From the NCBI GenBank assembly GCA_037903475.1, contig JBAJFG010000041.1:372001-436000 (forward strand): a DNA stretch of 64,000 nucleotides, read 5' to 3'. The notes under the pieces are model-generated. The model was not told where the DNA came from. It made no database searches and worked only from the letters and a program-made list of their open reading frames with translations. A program made the translations under genes and the position numbers. Shown in pieces: positions 25,656-37,500 of the stretch; position 1 is the stretch's first letter, and each line of letters begins with the position of its first letter. Source of the DNA: Ancylostoma caninum (lineage: Eukaryota; Nematoda; Chromadorea; Rhabditida; Ancylostomatidae).

Positions 25656-25920
25656 CCCGAATGAAATAGCAGAGGATTAACCGATCGGGACCAAACTTTG
25701 AGCACATGCGCTGAACACGAAAATTACAACCATTTTGACCGAAACATCGATTTATCGATTTTAATGGTTTTTCGGCATTCTTGCTCACGAGTCGGCAAAA
25801 CGTGTCCTCTGGAATTTTTCGAAACGCTAGACGTAGATATGGCAGGCATTTTAGAAAAATTTACCAGTCAAACAATTTTACTTCATTCTTAATAGAAGAG
25901 GCAGGGTGAAGAAGGATCAC

Positions 25921-26286
25921 TTAAAGGCAGGGGCCCAATGGTTGAGCTAACAGTAGATTCTGCATCTTCTCTACATGCTGATTCCAACGGTATACATAAA
26001 TTGCTTCAAAATGTTCTCCAAACCCGTCTTCCAGGACGGGGTCTGTAACAGCTTGCTAAGCCGAGTTGACGTGTGAAGTCGTTCATCTTATCGATTGGAC
26101 AGGACAAGATTCGTTGGCCAACGTAGCAGGCGTGGCGGAGAGCCAGCACAGCTTGGAGCGATCCGCTTCCGGGCTCCAAAAATGCGACCAGTTCGACCTC
26201 TTCAAAAATGGGGCTTTCGTCGCTTTTCACCCTGTTGACGTACATTGCTGGGATAAACATGAGAAGAAGGGCTAGTTGTAAGATAT
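25921..26286. repeat. Tandem 0.37-kb repeat, unit 1
   Basis: Begins ttaaaggcaggggccca. Followed head-to-tail by unit 2. Carries an 84-codon minus-strand open frame (26,260-26,006) that is also open in unit 2. Confidence 0.85.
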
Positions 26287-26287
26287 G

Positions 26288-26653
26288 TTAAAGGCAGGGG
26301 TCCACCTCATTTTCATAGTTCAGCTAACATCAGATTCTGCATCTACTCTGCGCGATGGTTCCAACGGTATACATAAATTGTCTCAGAATGGTCTATAAAC
26401 CCGTCTTCCAGGACGGGGTCTGTAACAGTTTGCCAACCCGAGCTGACATGTGAAGCCGTTGATCTTGTCGATTGGACACGCCAAGACTCGTTGACCGACG
26501 CGGCAGCCGTGGCAGGCAGCCAGCACAGCTTGGAGCGATCCGCCTCCGGGCTCCAAATTTTTATTCAGTTCGAGCCTTTCAAAAATGGGGATTTCGTCGC
26601 TTCTGTACCTGTTGATGTACATCCCAGGGATCAGCATGATGAGAAGGTCTAGG
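26288..26653. repeat. Tandem 0.37-kb repeat, unit 2
   Basis: Begins ttaaaggcaggggtcca. Colinear with unit 1 (cccgtcttccaggacggggt, cagcacagcttggagcgatc). The 84-codon minus frame (26,637-26,383) has no indel relative to unit 1, but most differences change the amino acid. Confidence 0.85.
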
Positions 26654-27429
26654 ATATGTTGGTAAATCCAACAGGCAGAACAAGATTCGTTGGCCGAGAA
26701 CGAGATGGCCCTCTGCCTTTAATACTCCCAGTAGGCAGCACGAGGTGGGCCTCTGCCTCTAAGCTGATTACCAAGTGATGAACATTTTGAAAAGATTCTT
26801 TTTGTTCAACAAATTTTGGCATCAGCTTTGAATGACTGACCATCCCCTCCTACGAGGGATCCTAGCAGATTTGCTGCGAGGCTACGTGGCGTCCCCGGGG
26901 ATCCCGGGTCGCGAATAGGGGGTTTACCAAGGACCAAAAGAGCCATGCGCTTGCCTTGCGACGCTGTTAGATCTAAGGGATGGACTCCTTAGTTCGATAG
27001 TGCTGGATTCGATTCATACGGCCGAAATATGAGTGTGAACATACACTCACGCGCGTGGGTGTGTGCAGGTGCTTTGTGTGGGCTGTATCCTGCAGTTCGA
27101 ATTTAGCTAAAAGCTCGCACTCTAACGACTGGGAAGCGCATGAGAGGCGAGTAGGGGCCGCCTCTAACAAATAAGTCCCTTGTCCACGGGGGGAATCCTT
27201 CTCCCTGTCAATCGAATGCCGGCAAGAGGACGTAGTGACAGGTCGGCCGACGAACAGCTCATGTCACATCACATGGATCATGACGCCAAATGGATTTGAG
27301 GAGAAAGCTATGGCGTACGCAGGAATTGACGCCCACTCGCGGGTCCCGGTGAGTGTGGACAATAATATGCGAGTGTCCACGATGATTGACGATTGGCGGC
27401 CTCGAGGGGGCAAGCAAGCGAGTCGTTCA

Positions 27430-28320
27430 GGATCATAGCGTAGCCAAAACGCGTATTGCGACTTCGAACGTTGGCACGTTGACAGGTCACCCATATGAAC
27501 TAGCAGTGCCGACGAATCGACCTGTGCGCTGTGCAGGAGGTAAGATGGTCCGGAAGCAAGTCCAAGGACATCGGATGCTGCTACAAGATCGTCTAAAACG
27601 GCAGTCCAAGTAGAAGGAACGGCGTCGACGACATCGTCTCTGAAAGGTTCAGGGGGTCGATAGACGTAGAGCGTTTTGACAACCGTCTTATGAAGATTCT
27701 TATCATCATGTTAGAGCATCCACTTTTTCTCGGCATACGCCCCGCACTCTAGGTGCACGGATCGGGTCAAGGATGACTTCTGGGCACTGATTGATGAGAA
27801 GACCGCAGCAGTGCAACCAGAAGACATGGTCATCATTGCGGGAGACAAGGGCATCTCAGACCGCCTGAAGTCGAAGACCTACCGGACAGTGGTACGCCCG
27901 CTCGCTATGGTGCCGAATGTTGGCCCGTCACCAAGGAAATGGAGCGCCGAATCAGCGCCAGGGAAATGAGAATGCTGCGGTGGATGGATGGCATTGCGCA
28001 ACTGGATCGTTTTTGCAACCAGGACATACGGCAACGATTTGGAGTTGCTGCGATAGCCGGCAAGCTCCGTGAGGCGCGTCTGCGATGGTTCGGTCACGTT
28101 CTCTGCGCCGATGGGGATAAAGTCTGTAGGATTGGCTCCAATCTAGACGTTCCAGGAAAGCGACCGAAAAGACGACCGAAACAAAGATGGCTTGACACTC
28201 TTCACGCCAACCTCAAGCTGGCTAGGATCCATCCCGACCAGGCACACGACAGGTCAATATGGCGTCAGAGGATCACCAAAGCGGACCCCGCTGCGAAACG
28301 GGAAAAACGCTAGGAAAAAG
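27430..28320 (+). pseudogene. RTE-type retrotransposon with internal deletion
   Basis: The start of the endonuclease domain (RIATSNVGTLTGHPYELA, 27,456-27,509) is followed by broken remnants (DFWALIDEKTAA-like, IIAGDKG). The reverse-transcriptase C-terminus then appears intact for about 120 codons (MERRISAREMRMLRWMDGIA, REARLRWFGHVL, GKRPKRRPKQRWLDTLHANL, DPAAKREKR). About 2 kb of coding sequence is missing between the two. It ends about 270 bases before the acox start. Confidence 0.88.
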
Positions 28321-28569
28321 AAGCTTTGAACGGCCGGGAGGAACAGAAGAGGAATAGCTTCGAATGTTTCAAACTTCCTGATTTTCGAATCATTCAAAAG
28401 TTCGAATATTTGAGAAGAAGTTGGATATTCCAATGTATTTTACAATAGATTCACATTTAAAAGCTTCAGATAATAATGCCCATACCTCTAGACTTGTTGT
28501 CCTCTTTCATCTCCTTTTTTCTACCACGTCACTTCTAATTCTAATGAACAGCCGCTGGAATCATCTTCT

Positions 28570-28588
28570 CAATTCAATTTGTTCCAGA
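28570..28588 (+). promoter_or_regulatory. acox-1: Probable spliced-leader acceptor before acox start
   Basis: A pyrimidine-rich stretch ending in ttccag (AG at 28,586-28,587) stands one base before the ATG of the oxidase. The frame is open upstream, but the encoded residues there do not resemble the family, so the acceptor decides the start. A trans-spliced leader (SL1-type) is the simplest reading. An upstream cis exon is the alternative. Confidence 0.6.
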
Positions 28589-31500
28589 ATGGGCAACCCT
28601 CTCATTCAACCAGGGGATAACCCGGACATCACTAAGGAGAGACATGCTGGAACATTTGATGTGCGAAAAATGGCGAGCTTTCTTTATGGCGGTGATGACA
28701 AACTACGGGTGGGTGAAACACTAAATGCGCGTGATGCCGCAAAGTAGTTGAGCGCTGTGGTTGTCGGTATAGGTGTTTTGCTTATGTTTTCCACCGTCTT
28801 TTCCAATGTGTTTGTTCCCATTTCGGAAACGATGGAAGCCAAAACATCACCGGTTATCAAACCACTCAGGTGCTCCCCGCGCCGCTTAGATGCTGTGGTG
28901 CGGCAGAGTAGATGGGCGCCGTATTCTGTGGTGCAAAAGTGATTGTCTGGCTCTGCATAGTCCCATTCACACCAATCCACTCCTAATTTCTTTGCAGACG
29001 TTTCTCAGGTATCGTGGCCAAAGCTGATGCGGGAGCGGATGCGGCGTTGCCGCATATGAAAAACAGAACGCCAACAATCCGACGAGCATGTAACGAACTT
29101 TGGATGCAGCAGTGAGTGCCTGCTCCCGACCTGCAACCCAACGCATCCGCTCTTTCATCGGCTCGCACTAGTGACACACGATGATAAGTGGGAAATGCCT
29201 GCTAATGTGGATTGGAATGAACGTGAGCACATGTGGTCGTACCGGGTGAGATCAGATGTTCAGAGGAGGGCCGAAATTCTCGCATTCGTCAAATCGAAGC
29301 CGGAACTGCATGATCCGATCCCGGTAGAATTCATGACTCGTGAGGAACGAATTGACAACGCTGCCAGGAAGGTTTGTTCTATCTGTACTTCAGAAACCAC
29401 CTAAATCTTTAACCAGATGCAATGACAAATGTTTAGATTGTTGCAATGACCGATAACCTCGAGCAAATTGACGCGTCCGATTTTTTCGGGGAAGGAATGT
29501 ATTTCCAATCGTGAGTTCAGATACTATTTGGTCGGCGGAAAAGTCCTGTTCTAGATTTTCTCTTTTTTTATTTAACCTTGTCTTATAAGCTGTTTAATCA
29601 AACGAATCACAATATCGTTAGCCGGGGCAGCGGACTATTAGGCTGATGCAAAAATAATGCGCAATTTTCGTTGCATCACTTCCGGTCCAGGAAATTTCAG
29701 GTTTTTTAAAATGAGAATTTGTACATTTTTCCTAACAAATTCCACGGCTTCTGCAAAAGTCGCATCTGCTCCGGAAGAAGTCCATGTTTTGTTGAATCCT
29801 TACTTCTGATACGGAAGATGCCAAAGCAGAATTTTTGCCAGACTTACTTCTGCGTAAGAAAACTTGGTGCAGGAATCGTAATCGCAGCAGGAACCGCTCG
29901 GAACCCCATCACAGTTTCGCCCAATGAAGTTTGAGCGAATGCTTACCGCAGAGCAGCTTCTGAATTTTTCGAGTGGTGTGTCTTGCTTCAAAAGTGATGA
30001 AGGTCGCATAGATCTTTGTGAAGTTGGCGACCCCAAACGGATGGCAACAATTGAGGAGGAAATTTTGTTACTTCAATTACGAATTCAGAAAACAATTTAA
30101 AAATCCAGGGATTCGAGATTGGTAAAGCTCTGAAGCCCTTCTTACCTTCCGAACAGTACTGTACTGGACTACAATGTCGGATTATTCGAATTTTCCATTC
30201 ATTCGAGGTATTCGATATTCGGAAGCAAAAATATTCGATTTCGAATAAATGCAAAATGCGAATGTTCCCCAGCTAATGGCCGATTTGGTGCCGTATGAGA
30301 GAGAAGAAGAGCTTTGGGGCTTTCTCATTATTGACTACCTGGACGTTTAAATTGTTTCCTGAATTGGTAGTTGAAGTAACAAAATTATTCGATTTTTATT
30401 CGGTCCAATGTATAGTATGTAGTTGTTGTTCGGTCATCCCTTCACTCGGTAAGAATGGGAGGATGAAAAAGCTTGATGAGTCCAAATTCTCGGTCGCTTA
30501 CTGATACTATAGACGCTCTACAGTAACATAAAGTGCTTTACTAAATAGCTGGATAAGGAAAAATCACCAAAACGCTGTCAGAAATCGAAACAATGCCAAA
30601 TGTAGGTTACGTTGAATTGATTGATGTGGTCTGCTGCGAAAAGTCACTACCGTTCATTGATCTTTCTCAGCTGAGAAGTACGTAATTCTTAGATGTATTG
30701 AATCAATAAATGAAATTAATCGGAAATTTCGTTCTGTCAGCCCAGCGTTGCTCAAAAGATTAAATCCTATACTTTCATGCAGGACCGTCCAGCCAATTTC
30801 GCACAGCAGGCTTACTAGCTCTGCCTCATTCATGCAGCGTAATCAACAAGTCTCTTGATCGCCGACTACCTCTTCTTCGTGCATCTAGACGACTTAATCC
30901 GGAAGAATTTCTTCTGAGACTGAAAGATTACCAAGACTGCCATCCGGAAGTCCGTCGATCCCAGAAGGCCCTATTCGAAATGCGAGGTGCTACGAAAACC
31001 TCTACATTACTGCTTAAGATTTCCAAATTACAACGCTTCTAAGATCTTTTTTGAAAAACCTGATTTTCAAGCGAGTTATGGCGCTGTGAAGCAAAGGCTT
31101 GAGAATGAGCGGTATCTTTGCCTAAACCTTTTTTTGCGCATGGCAGCGATTTCCTTCTTCCTGAACAACGGCTTTTGGGAGTTCATGAATTCAACAACTC
31201 CAACTTTAACACCACTAATTTTGAAAAGTTGTTTTTTTTTGTAAGGAAGCTCCTAGTGGGCTAAGAAAACGGTACGTTAGAGAGGGCAAGAGCAGAAGAA
31301 CAGGCAGGATGGAGGGGATGGATATCGTGAGGATGGATGTCGTGTTCAACTCCGCTAGCTTGTTGTAGGCCTTTTCATCAAGAAGGATGGATTCCTGATT
31401 CGCTTGAGTCAGTTTTTGGTACTGACATGAGCAGTTGGTAGCAAGACTATCCTGCCTCGCGGGAGCATTCGAGCAGTGAACTCCAGAGGATTTTTTGAAG

Positions 31501-34500
31501 ATAGTGTACTCCATTGCGTTATTGATATTGCTGGCCCTAGAGCTCTCTAAGGGATCAAACTTCTCCAAATTTGAGTTTTGAAAAATTTCGGTATTTTTAA
31601 AGAGCAGCTCTGTTGAGGTACTCAGAAACCACCAGGAACACTAACTAGGAGGTTATCGTCAGGATTTCTTCTAATTGGGTGATATTTTAAAAGCTCTGTT
31701 GGAATCCTAGCGTTCTTCATCGATGGATGCGCCTGCAAACCCGAGGGCGAAGTTGCTAGACCGCAATGAAATGATGGAGTCACGTTGCGGATCATGCAAT
31801 GTTCGAATATCTCGCCATTCTCCTGTATTCGAGACTCATCGCTGTCCGTAGAGATTCAAGAAATACCCCTCCTCGTCTGTAGAATGCGCAGAAAGAGCGA
31901 GCTGAGCAGCTCATATGAATCCAAATTTGGAGTGCTCAAAAAAGAGAAATTCTTTAAGAGCACCCACCCTTTCACGAAAAACGTGTTTTTCGACACTTTT
32001 ATGGCACAATGTCTAATTTTGAGTACATCTCGCTGTTTGTGGCAGAACGCTATAGTGACCCATGCAAAAATTTGGGAAATCAGAGCTTTTGAAATTTTCT
32101 CAACTTCTGTTTTTTCGTCTATATCTCCTTTCAAAGAAGAGCGTGGAGTTTCAAATTTTTATGGGAGTTGTAGATACACATCGAGACAGGAATGCGTTGT
32201 AAATTCCTTATTCCATCGACTTCTTGTTCTTTTAAGAAAAGTTCTTGCCGCAGAAGTAGAAATCTGTACTTTTGGATCATTCGCAAAGTCTCATAAAGTG
32301 ATATCTATCGTTAAGATCTGAATCCAATTTGATTTTTAGCGGCGGAACCAGCCGTATCTGCTGGAAAATATGCATTCACTGAGCATTGGTTCACATTTGC
32401 GAAGGCTATGTAAGAGTTCAACACTGTTTCTCTATGAATGTTTCTGTCACCCTGGCTTTCTCTGCCAGCTCTGTTTAAAAGAGAGAGAGATGCTGCTGAC
32501 GGTTCTATAAGTTTAGTTGAAGATGTTAAGTTTCATTACAGTTCATTGCTCCCTTAGAATTCCGAGATATTTCGGCTTGTTACAATACATCGAATTGTGC
32601 ACATCACGGAAAATAAGTTTTGGAATTTTTTCCTTCTCGGGGAGGAAGATTGGTTGAGGATCCCATGTGTGCTAAAGATACTCCATGGTTCCTAGAAAAT
32701 TGCTGTGTACACGTGGGTTCATACCCTGTAAAGTGATTTCAAAAATTTAGCGACCCATTCTCGGGGTGGCGGGGCAGGCCCCCCCCCGAAAATGGATCGC
32801 CAAATTTTCGAAATTACTCTACAATACAAATAAGAATCTTGTATTGGTTTATTTTAATTGTTTATTTTTATTATTATTTTTAATATAATTTTTATTTATT
32901 ATTTATTATTATAATTAATATTTTTATCAATTTTATTTTCCATCTGGGTCCACAAAACGGCTGAGACCCCACTTTTTTCCCACGCCCCCCTCCCGCCCAC
33001 TTTCTGCGTCCGCCACTGATTGATATACATATACATATTTGTTCATTTATTCATTTATGCATTTATTTATTTATATGCGAAATGTTCTCAAATAACCCCC
33101 TGGCGCTCCCCTGTTCTTTTTTTTGAATAAGAGCAATTTTTCAAAAATTTTGGACATTATGTTCCCACCAACCTAATAAATCGTTATAATGCATACCAGT
33201 TCCTCACCACTGACTGTTTTCAGTTTGATCATGGGCCGCGACTTACATCCAATGTCACTTCATTTTGTGATGTTCATTCCAACGATTCAAGGACAGACAG
33301 ACGATGAACAGCTAGACGAGTGGCTGTCGCTGGCAATTGCAAGGGGCATCATTGGCACTTATGCTCAGACTGAACTTGGACATGGTGTGTCTGCGATGTA
33401 TCAGTGCTTTGATGGGAGATTTCGCAGATAGTTCGGACCTAAATTTGTTCGTGCTACAACTTCCAGGTACCAATTTGAAGAATCTTGAAACGACTGCCAC
33501 CTATGATCCCAAGACAGAAGAGTTCATCATCAACTCACCTACTATCACATCAGCAAAGTAAGTGTAGTAGTAGCCGTAAAAGCGTAAAACCGTAAAACCA
33601 TGCAGAAAATACGGACTTTAATTAATTATTCAACTGCAGATGGTGGCCCGGTGGCTTGGGAAAATCCTCAAATTATGCAATCGTCGTTGCACAACTCTAT
33701 ACGCTCGGAATTTGCAGAGGCCCACACCCATTCATAGTCCAGTTGAGAGACCTAGAAACTCATAAACCACTGAAAGGTATTCTTATTTATACTTAACATA
33801 TTCCACAGAACTTCGCAGACTTGAAATTTTGTCGCTAGAGCCCTTAACATCTGGATAGAGACTACTCATGTTGCAATCTGTTTTTTTTTCCTCAAGGAGT
33901 ACGTGTCGGCGACATCGGACCCAAATTTGGATTCAATTCGAGCGACAATGGCTTCCTGCTCTTTGACAACTACAGAATCCCACGTAACCACATGCTAATG
34001 CGACATTCAAAAGTAAATTTTTGTTGACATACACTTCGACTTTTTGTTGACACACACTTTGACTTGTTGAGTTCCCCAATCTAAATTTCTTACAGGTGTT
34101 GAAAGATGGCACTTTCATAGCACCGAAGCATTCCAAACTAAGCTATGGCACTATGGTATTCGTTAGATCAATAATGATCAAAGATCAGGCTACAGAACTG
34201 GCTGCTGCTGCCTGTATTGCTATTCGCTACTCAGCTATTCGAAGACAAGGAGAAATCAAGCAAGGGTTGGGAGCCATAGGGAAAATTGCCCCAGTTCGTC
34301 ATGAAAACCGAACTTCGGCACAAGTTATCTGGTCACTTGTCTTTCTGACACTTTGATTCCACCGCAGATCTGGTGAAGTACAAATCCTTGACTATCAAAC
34401 ACAACAATTCCGTCTCCTGCCACAGCTCGCAAGAAGTTTTGCCTTCATGTTTGCCGCATACGAGATTCGAGATTTGTACATGAAGGTTGGTCGGTTTTTT

Positions 34501-37500
34501 CTATTGTAGGATTGTAAATGAATGAAAGAAACTCTACAGGTAACCGAGCAACTAGCTGATGGAAACACTGAGCTACTACCAGAAATTCATGCATTATCTT
34601 CCGGGCTAAAGTCAGTGGTATCTTGGGAGGCAGCACAGGTAAAAAAAGCAGTTACATGCTGACATATACTTCTATGCGTAAAGTCCTTACGCGCAATCGG
34701 CGGAAAATTTTAGAGCTCGCTCAGCATGGGGCGCGTGCGCGGCGCGGCCCTCTTCTAGCGGCGGTCCCCCGTCGTTCGCCAGATTCTTGGCCAGGTGTTT
34801 TTCCTTCATTTTTTTCTTCGATTGGAGTTTGTCTTAAGGTTGAGACCTGTGGCTGACCGATGTCGACCGGACGGCCCCGCTTGCCTCATAAGAACAATGA
34901 AAACGAGCATTTGGGGCATGCATGGGGAAAACGTGCGAAATATGAGGCATGCGGGGCCGTCCGGTCGATATCGGTCAGCCGCAGGCCTCACAGCTTCAGA
35001 TAAACTGCAGCTAAAGAAGAAATGAAAGAAAAACACTCACCTGGGCCAAGGATCTGACGAACGGTTGGGGACCGTTGCCACAAGAGGGCCGCGCCGCACA
35101 TGCGCCGCATGCCTGGTGCGTTTTCCGCCGATTGCGCATAAGGACTTCACAGATACATGGACGATTTACTGATTATGCATAATACTTCGGACAGGACCAT
35201 TTAGCAATAACAAATGAAGTCTACCAAAAATACTATTGGCGGAAACCAAAACACGAATCTAATTACAAATGAAACCATTTGGATTTGGAAATTAATGTAA
35301 AGAACAGCATGGTGATCACAGAAATGTGTATTGAACTGATTCTTTTGGCTTTCCTATAGGAACGTTCCCCCACTTTTCCACGAACTTCTCAAATGGAGTT
35401 TTAAAAAAGCTACGAGTTAAACCGAAGTTTTACAAATAGCTCCTAATTATTCTAATAGGCAAGCCTTTATAGACTGAAACGAACTAAATATAGTTATGAA
35501 CTACAACGAATTTGTGATTGGAGGTCCATGCTTACATTGTTTCCCCGAGAATAATTACAATTTACATAAACTCAATAAACATATCCCTTGAATTGAAGAA
35601 TTGTAAAAGAAATACTCTCTTCAAGGTAACATAACAAAATTAAATATCTACGAGACGGTGTACCCGGATCCGCTCAGGTGTTTCACTACCCGGGCTGTCG
35701 CACACTGGGGTGACGACAATTGCTATTGCTGATAAATTCACTAACGATGCCCATAGGTGATTAGCATATTAGTAAGGCGAAGTGACCCTACTGAGTCGGC
35801 AAAATTATTTCGATGACGATTCCATTGAAAAATAGTTGCCATATTCGTATTCATTAGATGTCAGATGTTAAGCGTGTTGATCTATATAGTAAGCACATTC
35901 TTACCAGTCGCATTCCGGAAGTGGGAAACGAATGGGAAAAGTCACTGAATTGATTTTTTTAATGATTGTCATATTCGTAATCAGCGTACTGAGGAACCCC
36001 AGTAGACATGTCTTCAACCCCCCCCCCCCACCCTCCCGTGGGCGAGAATAGCGAAAATTCTTTTTGCAAAGTCCTTGATAAAATCAAAAAAGTCTTTATT
36101 TGAGCAAACATATGAATATTTCAACCAATAATGGATATCTAATGCGTATAATGGTAAAAAAGGCAAACGAAACGACTCTATTTATCGAAATATTGATGTG
36201 TTCGCCCAGATAAAGTTTTTTTTTCTTTGCAAAAAGAATCCCTTGGACAGGCATCAAACCTGGGAGCAACCACAAACGCAACGTGCTCATACACTCAGGG
36301 TCCACCGGGTTGCCTTGAAGCAGCTAAAAGTGCAGAAAATTCGTAGCTCCCAGAAACATCTCGTTTTGCCTCAGGATATGGCTCTTCTAAATGGACCTCT
36401 TTCAGAGCACATATTCATAACTTTCTTCTAGGCCTGATAGAAGCGGTTATAAGATCGTGGCTAACCTTTCCGCAAAAGAGGTGTAGTCCCGATTGACAAA
36501 CGATGGAGACTAGAGGTGCATCAATTGCACTTTTTGGAAGTACACGCAATGTTTTTCATTAGATTTTCTTCGAGGATCAGTAGCTCTTCTCACTAGCGAA
36601 CTACAGCGCTCTCAACATCGAGGTTTTCACGAGGCACAACGAATGTTTGTATTTTGGACAAGGGTAATATAGAGACTAGTAGGCCTGCAGCAGCGGCACT
36701 TGCAGAGCTTCAAAAGAGTTGTTTTCAACATGTTATTATGCCTCAAGTTCGCTAGGTCTGCTGCAGTAGCGTGCTCTACCAGCAACTTCATCAAAAATTG
36801 ATAGTCTTCGAAATTGTGTATAGTTTGCTCAGTTCTGCGCCTATATGCTTGATTTTGGAAGTTTTTGCCACAGTTTAGCCGAATTAATCAAATTCGAGCT
36901 TGAGATCCAGTTCATCGCAAGTGTTTCCGCCACTTCTGATCCGATCCATTACGCAGCATTAATCGATATATCGATTACTTGAAGGAAACCATTAGACCAG
37001 AACTTTACCTCGACATTCAGTAGCTCCTCCTCCAGGTCTCCTCGAGACAAATCTGATGGTGACCGAAACGCTTTGATTGAGGCAGTTCTAAGGAAATTGT
37101 AAATAGGAACGGTGAGCGACGGTGACTCCGCGCAGCGATTTCGTTTTTTCACATTCCGTGAGCAGGTTTGTATGTCTCCATTGTGGACCGCAAGCGACGC
37201 CCACCTTCACCGACGAGAAGAAGCCTACGAATGAATGGGCTATAATCCCCAGTATCATAATGTACATGAAGGAAATTATGACGATTCCGGTGCTACCCAG
37301 TAGGGTTGTTTCGCAGAAACCCCATTATTTGAGACTTCATTTGGGATTTGTAGCAGTTTTCACTGGAAGGAATTTTTTTTCTGTTTTCGTGGAAGAGAGC
37401 GTGAAAATCCCCAAACAGTGTAAGGATATGCCGAATAATTATTTGCTCCGATGGACTACCAAACACTGTGAAAACAGCCATTTTTTTTCTTCAGCTGGAT

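Noticed and set aside
25166..25788. Long His/Thr/Ala/Arg- or Cys/Val-rich open frames on both strands
   Set aside because: All are created by the GTGTGC and TATG microsatellite, which has no stops in any frame.
29171..29263. Upstream extension of acox exon 2 from an in-frame ATG
   Set aside because: The acceptor at 29,262-29,263 joins exon 1 in phase and restores the family's R-R-A-E-I sequence. The extra residues have no counterpart in the family.
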